Shown piece after piece: positions 1-11,800 of a DNA stretch of 58,075 nucleotides. This stretch comes from Branchiostoma floridae. Its lineage: Eukaryota > Chordata > Leptocardii > Amphioxiformes > Branchiostomatidae. The notes below the pieces were generated by a model. That model had not been told where the DNA came from and ran no database searches. It saw nothing but the letters and a program-made list of their open reading frames with translations. The position numbers and the translations under genes were made by a program. Location of the stretch: contig NC_049979.1 of NCBI RefSeq assembly GCF_000003815.2, positions 24,960,931-25,019,005 on the forward strand, given 5' to 3'. Every line of letters begins with the position of its first letter. Position 1 is the first letter of the stretch.

Positions 1-1500
1 ATCTTGTTCGTTTCGCAACTTCTACCAAGGTTCGTTGAAGAGGTTCATCAGTCAAGTATGAACAACGGCAAAGATCCTTAACCCGACACATTCCAGCAAG
101 ATCAGCAGTAAACCATGAATAAACCAAAGCAGGCTTTTGAGCATTCCAGTTACAGTTTAGTTATCAAGATATATGTAAATCGTTGCTGAACTATTGACTA
201 AGACGTGATAAAGTTTGTAATTTTCAATGTAAAAGTTAGCCCTTTACTACTAGGCTTAAGGTTTCACACATAATTTGTTATGGAGAGGATGATAGAACCA
301 TAACGAGGACTTGAGAACGAATGGTTCTGGAACGAAATGACCTGATACCCTGCCCTGGCTGTCAGTAAGGCACTAACACGTGCGGCCAGGTGTGCATAGT
401 TTGGGGGAGGGGCTGTCGTCCCCCCATTGAAACAACACTTTAAAATGCCTGTACATTGAGATAACGCGGAGAACGTTGTGAACAAGAAGCTGTACAGCGA
501 GAAAGTTCATCATTGGTGGTGTTAGAAATGATTTGTGAATCGATTTGGCTAACTTTAGACGTCCTTTTATTTGGTAATTGATCATGTTGGAATGCGTACG
601 TGTGGTGACCGGGTAACATATATATAGCACCTAACGTTCGCAAAATTCGTCATAAACTACTAAAAAATAAATCACAAACATTAGCAGCCACACTAGTTAC
701 ACTTCCACAGATGTATTATCAATTCTGAGTTGGAGTCATCAAATTGAATCCACAAAACTCACCATTTTAAGACAGATTTGTTGACGGGGCTTCAGTTGTA
801 CAACCGGCGCGAAACTAGCGACAAGGAGAGAGGAGGTCAGGCCGCATCACCACGTACGTATCAGTGCGAGCTAAAACATAGTACCATTCACATCACTCAA
901 CTATCTATTCTGCAGTTAAATCAGATAACTAAACATGAAAGAAAAAATTAATTTCATGCCAGAAGTGGATAATTTCCATGCAAAAATATTTGTTACGTAT
1001 AGACAACTTTATGATCGCGGAGCGATATTACGGAAGTGTGCGTGAAATTTGTAGGTGAAAGTAAAAGTGCATCGAAAGTTTCAACCGCAGATTCGCTCTC
1101 CTATTCTATACAAGGACAACAACAACAAGTTGATATACATGTATAAAGTGGTAAAAACAACCCTTTGATGTATTTTTCTCTTGAACATTTTTATTTCACA
1201 AAGCAAAGCTGCGTCCTAAATGATCAGGAGGGGGGCAGAGTTTATGTATGAATTTATTTGTACGAACAAGAGGACCAATGTTACTAAAGGTAACGTTAAC
1301 CTTTAACCTACAAGGGACGCCATAACTGTTATTTTTGTAGCTACTCAGCTTACTCGTCTAGCGTCAAAGTTGCTCACTTCTACAGGTGAGTCGTTGTTTC
1401 TATCTAGTCATTTTTATTTCAACTGCTCCGTGGCCGAGGATACTGAAATGTATCTTTGCAGGCTCATCTTTGGGCAGACTTGTTCAGAAAAACAAAATTG
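1..1500. other. Gene-free 5' flank
   Basis: No splice-bounded or domain-bearing reading frame is visible on either strand. The sequence is AT-rich and shows only short chance frames. The nearest gene, WDPCP, starts about 1.3 kb further right. MDH1, which lies head to head with WDPCP in vertebrates (from general knowledge), is not recognisable here. Confidence 0.6.
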
Positions 1501-1516
1501 TTAAATGTTCCAAAAA

Positions 1517-2612
1517 GAACGTAACGGGAGGGGGCCATACTTCGACAGGGGTCCAAATTTCGACAGGTTTTAAAAATCATTGTTGCGGAGAAATGCATAG
1601 ATGCCTGCACATGAGAAGTACACTAGCTGTAGACTAAACCTTGTTGTAAATAACTACAAAGACGGGGTATGTGCCGAAGTTAGCAAGTCCCACAGATAAC
1701 GATTGAAAAACTTGCTCAAGTTTGACGCCTTCCGTGCAAGTTGACGAGCGAACGTATCGAGACCATGGCCCGGGAAACTCTTGAATTATTCTTCGCAAAA
1801 TACGACATGTGAAAAAATACCACCACACATAGAAATGATGTTTATTAGCCTTCCGAAAAATAATACCTGTGTTCTGTTCTGCCTTTAACTGGGTTGGATA
1901 AACGGACCTAAAATGATGCCACAATGTTCACGCAGTCGGGGCCCCGCCATTTTACTATCACGCACGAAGGCGGGCGAGCGATGCTCAACACGATGAACTC
2001 AGTCAACCCGTCCGTCGAGCAACAAACATTCAAGAAAAATCGATCCCTACCGACTAAAAAATCCTGTAGCCATTGCTGCTGCCAAAAGACAGGATGAAAA
2101 GGCGATCAAGGAAGCCGAAAAGCGAAAATGCCATCACAGTACAACGTAACAATGCGCTGCCGTTTTGCGGCAAGTTGGTCTCACCGTGAGAGGTAAACGT
2201 TTTAACACACGGTATTTGAATAAGTCGCGTAATACAAAATATGACCCATATATGGTACAAAAAAATTATAATGAAGACTTTTAGTGCTATTCTATTTGCA
2301 TAAGTTGTTTAAAAATGCACGCCGATGGTCTGGTTGTTACTATGTCGGAGTTTGGACCCCTTTTTTGTGTTGGAACGTTCTGCTAGGACGCAAGCCGAAA
2401 ACCTGCCGTAAGTTTCGTGCGCTGTCAAAGTACAGTGCGGAACGCTACTGTCAAATGAAATATATATCTGTACAGCTTCAATAACAGTTATATGGATGTA
2501 TACAAGATCTTAACTTGTTTTTGATGAGTTTACTGTAAAATGTACATTGACAAAAGTCATGCGCATCCACTTAGAACGGGTGTCGAAGTATGGCCCCCTC
2601 CCGTTAAGGTTA
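1517..2612. repeat. 1.1-kb element bounded by inverted repeats
   Basis: A segment near 1524-1552 (AACGGGAGGGGGCCATACTT then CGACA) recurs as its reverse complement near 2580-2611 (TGTCGAAGTATGGCCCCCTC then CCGTT). The matching arms are about 25-30 bp and nearly perfect. A related but weaker GGCCCCCTTTCCTGTTAAGG string lies at 32950. The interior has a short coding-like stretch around 2040-2150 on the plus strand that I cannot identify. A non-autonomous DNA transposon is the simplest reading; no transposase or clear target-site duplication was seen. Confidence 0.5.
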
Positions 2613-2817
2613 TAAACACGAAATTTATGGATTTTGCGGTTGACAAAAATAAACGTACCGTTACGTTAATATTTTGGACATGAGAGTTAAGAGTTTTTTT
2701 ACTGTTTTAATCTAGTATGTTCTTATTTCATCTCATCCTTATTTTTTCAAACTGACCAGGCACACAGGTGCTACCAGGTGCCTGATGGTGATTTAGGGTT
2801 CATCCTGCAACCCAACA

Positions 2818-5800
2818 ATGGCTAGCTTTCTGTCTGAGCTTCACTACTGGACAATCAGGCACAACACAGCTGCACCAGGTACTGGAAATGCAATGAAGTT
2901 TGCGGGATTTAATTTCGGGTTTACGGAAAAGGCTGGGCTGTCTACCGGGGCTGTCTACCTGGGCTGGCTATCACGTCAGGCCCAGGCCCAGGTAGACAGG
3001 CCAGCCTTTTCCGTAAACCCTTTAATTTCGCTGTAGCAGGATTATGGTGTGCAACACAATAACTGGAAACAATTACATTTTGGGACCCCTAGTGGTCTGT
3101 AATGGGTTTGATATCTTGAGTTTTGGACATGCAGTGGCTATGACTTTTGAGAGGTAGACAGCTTTTGATGCCGACAATAAGTGGTGTACATTATAATATG
3201 AGGGTTGGCCCCCCCTAGCGACGTTACTATTAATATCATATTGTCACACGTGTGTGATATAATTGTTTCAAATGTATCTTGTTTTCTCATCCAACAGAAT
3301 TGGACATTGGTTATCACTGCTACCATGACAAGGGTGAAACAGGTAGGACCAAATACATAAGGGACATGATCATATAGCCAGGCGACGTCGACCAACCAGA
3401 AGGCTGCATTTCATGTTGGTTATGGCGTGTTATTCACGTGCATTATTTCCAAATAGCCAACTTAATGACTTGTTTGACAATACCATTATGCATAACTTTT
3501 TTGTCAACATGTAGCACATTTCTTCCTTGAATAAAGATGTTTACCGTCTTGACATAACCTACTATCGTGTGAGAAAAACTTTAAATAGATATAGCATCAA
3601 TACAATTGAACTTATAGTGGAAGGCCAGAAAATATAATTCANNNNNNNNNNNNNNNNNNNNNNNNNNNNNNNNNNNNNNNNNNNNNNNNNNNNNNNNNNN
3701 NNNNNNNNNNNNNNNNNNNNNNNNNNNNNNNNNNNNNNNNNNNNNNNNNNNNNNNNNNNNNNNNNNNNNNNNNNNNNNNNNNNNNNNNNNNNNNNNNNNN
3801 NNNNNNNNNNNNNNNNNNNNNNNNNNNNNNNNNNNNNNNNNNNNNNNNGGCAGGACAAACAAAAATCTCGTCCTCGGGCTACTGAACTAAATAATGGCAT
3901 CATGTGCCAATCCATAGCCCGGAGCCGAGTCGTCACTGCTAGATATATGACAACGTCTATTTGATAATAACGCTACGCGGCCTCGGTCGTTCATTCGTTG
4001 GTTTTAGGAACCACCCATGAATTAGGGCACCGTATACATCAAAGAAAAGCGGGTCGTTAACCCTTAATTAATTACTGTGTTTAAACTGATTAGCCTGCTT
4101 AAAGTGTTATTGTTCTAATTGGTCTCTTTTCTTTTTGTAGCTAGTGGGGATCAACCGTACTACAATGAGCATCAACACTACATAGAAAGTAAGTTTCATG
4201 TTATTACTCAGATCCTGTTAATAGTGTTATCTGTCAGTCATTTATCACAATGTTATGACGCATATTAACATACAATATATCTCAGATGAATATTGTATCA
4301 TCTACATGTATATGTACTGGTATGTACATGATTGTACATTATAGAATTATAGGATCATGTCTTCATCTTAACTGTCTCATACACAATATTTTGTTAGCTT
4401 ACTGCCTATTTACCGACATTTTGGTCACTCAAAAAACCATGGAAGTCAATTTCTGAGTGAGTGAGAACTTAACAATTATATGGGTTTTTGTCTAAGACCA
4501 GGTAAAACCTTTGAAAAATAATGCCTTATATCTATTAGGCTGTGACATGATCTGGACTCCAAGGAACAAGCGACCAGACAAACTGAGGGACACCCTGAAG
4601 GAATTTGAGGTAGTGTTATGTAGTGTCTGTATATGTCTGTGTACATGTGTAGCCTTCCTGTTGCAATTCTGACTGGTTTTATTGCACATTACAGATAGGT
4701 GCCACTGCTTACACTGCCAACGTCTAAATATTAAATGAATATAATTTACCATAATCAGTCAGTACTGCCCTGAGGAAGGTGACATATAATCACCAAAATT
4801 TTTAGCTGTTCTTCTGAATATCTTGGTTGCGAATAAAGACCTATTTATCCAATGATCTTCCAGCCTGATGAAATCATTCACAGAACTGTTTGAAAAGCCA
4901 CTGAGAAGTTGCTTGGAACAAGCCGGCTTGAGGTTATTTCAATCCAGTTTGAAACATTCATGCTCACAAATCATCAAACTTGGCTTACCTCAGTTACATT
5001 TCCAAACCAGGGCCTGGCCAGGATGTTTGTAGAAACGTAAAATAAAAGTGTTCACCCAGGAATATACACAAATTATGCTCCTGACTAATGTTTTACGTTC
5101 TGTGTGTTGTGGTGCCTAATTCTTACCATATTCCGAAAGCTATCCGGCCGGGCCCCGGGTTGGGAATTGTGACCTAGGCCTAACAGGGCCTGTGGTAAAA
5201 AACATTGACTGACGTGCTGCAAGTCAATATATGATAATGATGAAAAAATTCTGAATCAGCAAGAGGAAAAGATGAAAGTGTGCCTGATGGGAACACTTAA
5301 CTGTAGCTATCCTCACTCTGAGTCTGTGTGAACAGCCTTTCCATTTAGGCCATATTGCTGTTGCAGCTAGACTAGCGTTACTATTTTTCCCATCATCTTA
5401 GGAGATATCTGTCAAATTTTAACAAAGCATTTAGTCTTCTTGTGTAAGAAGAATGTAGCATGGTTTCTTCTAAGTTTATGATGATCACACTGTGCTTTTT
5501 TCTTCACACTCAGGAACTCCTTACCACGAACAAGTGCGTGCTGACAAAGTGGAAAGGAAGGCACCACCTACAGGTCTGCTTGGTTTTTTGTAGGTCATAA
5601 GAGTCATATAGGGTTTGACAAGTTTAGCCAGCCAGTGTGATTATACCATGGGTAGATATGGGATCGACAGCACATTGGTCTCAGGCCCAAGAGGTCTTGA
5701 GTTCTAATCCGGTTGCCGCGTCAACGATCTTGCGCCCTTGGGAAAGGCACTTTACACGACTTTCCTCACTTAACTCAAGTGTAAATTAGTACCTAGCTGC

Positions 5801-8800
5801 GGCTAGTGGCAGTGACAGGCCTTTGTGGCAGTGGTAGGCCATAGGGGCATGTTCGGGCATGACGCTCCCGTCATGACACACCAGTCAGGTGTAGGAGGAA
5901 CCCCTTACATCCTTGGTCGGAAGATAGGAGATAGAAACTCCAAACAACATCTGCTGGGGCCGTTTAACACGTGGCATACAGTTGCCCCTGTAAGACTTAG
6001 TGCGCCAGTAGACAAGAGGGTGGAGAAAGAGTGCACACCCCTCCTTCACCTTGAAGTGCAGTGCCCGGGTGAGAAGTTGGTTTTGGCCAGTTGCCCTATT
6101 TTGAGATCAAGAGTATTTATAAAAATCTGTCCAACCCTGACTCAGTTTTGAACCTTTTCATAGTGACTACTCATGACATGGGACTTAGACAAAAATGACC
6201 ACGGTGTACATGTACTGGCAACTACTACTGACTGGGTTGGTTGTGCTTGAGTCAATTTGTGAAACATGATCTTACAGGGCTCAAAATACACTTTAGGGTC
6301 AACTTGCACTGCTGCAAGTTAAGCCCAAAGTTACTTGCACCAAAATAAAATTACTTGCACAACAAAGTAGTGGACTCTTCTACATGAGTAAAGGGGGATA
6401 CATGATGAAGACCATGTTTGGATATTTGTTTTTTCGTAGCACACTTTATTCTTGGTTTATTTATTGTACATTCATACAGTTTCAAAGAGAGGTGAATTTA
6501 CTAATTCATGACGAGTAGATTCAATGTCTACAGCTGGGTAAGACTCAGAGATTTCTTCGAGACATTTCGTGTGACTATTTTTCAGCGTCATTACAAGGAA
6601 GTGGTAGAAACAATTCAATACAAGTACATTTAACTGGAAAAACATGAACATTGCAGCCTTTTCTAGTAGCATGCATGTCAGGTGAGCGACACAGCTAGCC
6701 CTACAGGATTTGAAATTATTGCTTCTAGTTTTAGAGGCAGAGCTGCTTAAAACCACTAGACCACACATGCTACTAACTGTCATGACACAGTACCTCACCA
6801 TTCTCTGATATACGTGCATGTACCTTATTTTCCAGTTGTTCCTGAGCAATGCCTGCTTTGTTACCATGTTTGTGGCTGCCCACAGTGGTGATGTGGAGAG
6901 GATTATCATAGACAAGTCCCTGCAAGCAAAACTGAGTGCAGACACAATCAATGATGGTACCTGACTTCAGTTGTCCTATCAAATACTTCCATTGTAAATC
7001 ATGATATCAAGGCGAGAAACACCCACCTGCAACATAACTGTAGTTTGTGTCTACATTGAGAGTGATAACATTGATAACTGTTACACGCAAATTTGTTCAC
7101 TGGGTAAAATAGATTCAGTCTTACTACAGTAGAAGCTGTTTAATTGCACACCCCTTTTGCCAGCACATTTTGTGCTGTCTATGACACTACGCTATGTATT
7201 AATTAGTCTTGGTATTATATGTTCATGATTTAGCCAATGGACGTCCATTATAAGCTAAATTCTTTTTTTTACAAAATTTTGGCAAAATGCATAAGACAAG
7301 AGATGGAAGAATTCTTCAAATTAAAATACTGCTAGTGATGATTTTCTTATCAGAGCATTCCTGTCATAACAAATAATCACTAGACTGCATCTTTTCCTCT
7401 CAATCCAGCCCTGGTGACAGACCACTATCTGGTCTTTGCCTTCCCAACATTGGCCAAGCTTGCCCTTGTACAGCTAAGTCGGAAACCAGGCACTGGGGAG
7501 GTCAGCAGGAGACCAGAAAGGGTGGAAAAATTGTCTGCGCTAGACCCAAAGGTAAGCCTGCAGAATACATGGAACTGCAAGCTAATCTATAAAGAATACA
7601 ACACGATGTATTCCGTATCACCCGACTGCGGGAGGGATCGCCCGAAGGCCGTAGGGTGATCAGACCCGCAGGAGGGCTGGAACCGTTGTTGTATTTCATT
7701 ATTGTCATACCCACCTGATAAAACACATATTTCGATGCAAAATGCACCAGAAGTTGAGAAAATGTTGTGTCCTCGAACAACAGATTGTAGTTAGCCTCCT
7801 CATGTCTTCTGTTGTCACTTCTCTGAGGCATATAGTAATGATCCTAATGCAGGAGTTGAAGACATGCCCCCGGTTTTTGAGAGGAATATATTTGTTAGTG
7901 AGAATTGGGAGTAGTTCGTGGAAGCTTTTCCATGCAGACTTGACCCTGGCAGTCACAGCATCTGAGCATCCCCCAGCCTCACTTATCATGTCACCCAGGT
8001 AGCAGAAAGTGGGAACAACTTTAACTTAAAGGAACAACTTTAACTTAAAGGAACAACTTTAACTTAAAGGAATATCTATTGTATATACACCATCCATAGT
8101 TTCTGCCATGTTTGGAACAGTACATGCATGGTTGAGAAGTTGTGACTAGTGTATGATGTACAGTATTACTGTCTGTAGCACACTAAATGCATCAAGTAAT
8201 ATGGAAAGTACTAAATTGTACATACAATAGCAGACTCATGCCAATGGCTTGAACCAGAAGAGACAAGTCCTACATTGGGGAAAATAATTGACATCACTCA
8301 AACTAAAGTGAAAATAAGATTTACATGCCTTACATAGAAAACAGAGAAGACCCACCTACATGTATGTTTCACATCATTCTCTCTTTCCAGATTAGTTATG
8401 TGGATCTCCCTGGACCAACTGGGAGAAGGGTTGAGAGGAGGCTATCTATGAACACACTGCAAGATATGGTAAAGTTTATTATCATGAAAATTATTTTAAC
8501 ACCTTTTCTAAGTCCTTAGTTCTTAGCAGATAATTGCTAGTCTTCAGGTACTTAGGTTGGCTAAATTGGCATTTTGACCTTCCATTGTTTTCTTATTAAT
8601 GAATTAAGAAAGAATGTAGCCGGAAGGATTCTAGAGCTAATTTTTTGGGCCATATTGATGACATCATCAGGTTTTACTGCCCCTAATATTATTTTTTTAT
8701 GATAAAATACAGCACTTTGGTACATACCACTGCAATGAAACTATGTTTTTCATGTGCATAATGATGTCAGCTACAAACTCACAGTTGCGCAAATTGATAT

Positions 8801-11800
8801 CTACTAACGATCTGTAGTTATTAAAAAATGATTTTTTTATTAGATGGAAACAATTATTTTCTAATTAGTACAGATCATTATTATTAGTAGATATAAATTT
8901 GCGCAACCGTGAAAAAAATATATATTTTGGGCAATAAAACCTGATTACGTCATCAATATGGCCCCAAAAAATCAGATTTAGAATTCTTTCATGCCCATCT
9001 ATCAATATTTGTTACGGTTACATTCTTTCTTAATTCATTAAATTAAAATGAGAAAACGATGGAAGGTCAAAATGCCAATTTAGCCAACCTAAATACCTTA
9101 AGTTCCTCAGTATTTGCCTTTTTTGACTGCTCATTATATCAAATATTAAGTGGACCGTAGTCTGTATTAGTTAGTCATATATAGTCATTTTCCAGAGAGA
9201 CATGTTGTAGTAATCACACAAGTTTGGAGGTGTGTCAGCTGCTGTAGTAATCACACAAGATTATAGGTGTGTCAGCTGTTGTAGTAATCACACAAGATTA
9301 TAGGTGTGTCAGCTGTTGTAGTAATCACACAAGATTGGAGGAGTGTCAGCTGTTGTAGTAATCACACAAGATTGTAGGTGTGTCAGCTGTTGTAGTAATC
9401 ACACAAGATTGTAGGTGTGTCAGCTGTTGTAGTAATCACACAAGATTATAGGTGTGTCAGCTGTTGTAGTAATCACACAAGATTGGAGGAGTGTCAGCTG
9501 TTGTAGTAATCACACAAGATTGTAGGTGTGTCAGCTGTTGTAGTAATCACACAAGATTGTAGGTGTGTCAGCTGTTGTAGTAATCACACAAGATTATAGG
9601 TGTGTCAGCTGTTGTAGTAATCACACAAGATTGGAGGAGTGTCAGCTGTTGTAGTAATCACACAAGATTGTAGGTGTGTCAGCTGTTGTAGTAATCACAC
9701 AAGATTGTAGGTGTGTCAGCTGTTGTAGTAATCACACAAGTTTGGAGGTGTGTCAGCTGTTGTAGTAATCACACAAGATTGTAGGTGTGTCAGCTGTTGT
9801 AGTAATCACACAAGATTATAGGTGTGTCAGCTGTTGTAGTAATCACACAAGATTGGAGGAGTGTCAGCTGTTGTAGTAATCACACAAGATTGTAGGTGTG
9901 TCAGCTGTTGTAGTAATCACACAAGATTGTAGGTGTGTCAGCTGTTGTAGTAATCACACAAGATTGGAGGTGTGTCAGCTGTTGTAGTATTCACACAAGT
10001 TTGGAGGTGTGTCAGCTGTTGTAGTAATCACACAAGTTTGATTCAATAAAAAGACCCCACAAAGAGTGTATTTTTTCCCTTCCATACAGGTGATAGTGTG
10101 GTGGCCAACAGCAAGTGAAGAGGCGTGGCCGTGGTCCCCCATGTCATCAGAGAAGGATAGGGCAAACCTGGTCTTACTCAGTTATAACGGGCAAGTCTAC
10201 ATAAAATATATTCAATGCAACATTGAGTTGGAACCTCATTGTAAAATTTATCTGGTGCACTAGTACAATAAAAGCTTGAATAATGGGTAAATGTGTTCAG
10301 CTGTTTACAACTTTTTTACTTTTATATAAATTTAAAGTAAAAAAGTACATCTTGCAAACAGCTGAACACATTAACCTAGTATTCAAACTTATATTGTACT
10401 GTCTAGTGCACCAGACAAATTTTACAATGAGGTTCCAATTTCCTTTCTTAATTGCCTCCATGAAATGTCATGGAATGGAGGTTATATTTTCTGTTATGTG
10501 TCTCTGTCTGTGTAGATGATTACTCAAGAACAGCTGGATGGATTGGTTTCATACTTGTTGTGTTGGTGGGGTGTGATGAAAGCTCGAATCAATGAGATTT
10601 TGGGAGCCGTATCTTTCGTTATAATCGATGTAATAATATCAGAAATCACCCCTATATTTGAGATATATTGGTACAGGCATCGTGCTTTATGTGTTTGTTA
10701 ATGGGCTTAGCTCCAAGCAGATGGTGAGGTGACAGCTGTTAGCAGACGGGGTTGGCGCCAAGTATTCATCTTACAGTTGGTGTAGGGCTGTCAGAGGAAA
10801 GTGTGCATCTCGTTTTTGTACCGTGTGAACAGCTGATGTTATGACATATTGGTGGAAAATCAAATCACCATCTGACTAAAGTTGGCCACATCCCTTCTTC
10901 TTTCTGAGTTTCCCAACTTCCTCCCACCACACCGCTCTGAGGCACATAGTCGAACCTCAATAATGCTGACAACCTTAGACATTTTAAATGCCAAACATCA
11001 AGCTTAAGGAACACCACGCTACCATATGCCGTCGACCTCTTAAACGCACATTACACAATTAAGTGTCACATTTTGATAATTACTAATCAGATGGACATCC
11101 TCTGTGTCATTAAATAAATACACCACTACTTTCCCATAACATTTATATTATATAACCATTACTCTCAAATACAACCGACTATAAACATGCATACCATCCA
11201 CAAAAAAGCAATAAATATTTCATGGAGGTATGAGGTCCCCGAACTCTAGTTTTTCTCTTAATTGATCTTTTTTTTAAAAACTGAGAATGTATAAATTAGA
11301 ATTGGTGTCATCTGAGGCATCTTATTTTGTCTAGTTTTGTTTTTTCTTTAATTCTATTTGTGCCCCCTATGTACTTTCCGAGCACAGATATGGCTCCAGC
11401 TGTTTTTCGACGTGTTTTTGTCAAGCTTCCTATTTTGTGCCGATTTCTTCATATCTGCCAGCCATGGGATTAGATAGGGTTGCCCAGCATGGGGTAAGTG
11501 CTGGCATAGGTTTGCTGGCAGACATGAAGAAAATTGTACAAAATAAAAAGCCTGACAGACAAAAACACATACCTGTCAAACAACAGCCAAAGCCAAACCT
11601 CTGCTTGGTAGTAACCGCAGGCCTATGAACCTGTCTTGCTCAGTCCTTTAGATGCTTTATGACAGTCAACAAATTGTTTTTAATACATTTCTTGGCTACT
11701 AAAAGAACCAACATTGTGTAATCTTGTCCCAACTTTGGTTCCATCCATCAGGGTGAAGCTTGAGCTGCTGTGTTACATCAGGACGGAGTGTGAGCCAATC

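Noticed and set aside
6472-6951. 159-codon minus-strand frame
   Set aside because: It overlaps WDPCP exon 6 in antisense and a SINE-like head. No domain or splice support was seen.
9206-10040. Regular 37-bp repeats as a possible CRISPR array
   Set aside because: The units are contiguous with no unique spacers, and the setting is a eukaryotic intron. It is a minisatellite.
10195-10196. GT donor four bases after the GC donor of WDPCP exon 9
   Set aside because: It would shift the next exon into a frame that stops within three codons, and it does not match the family alignment.
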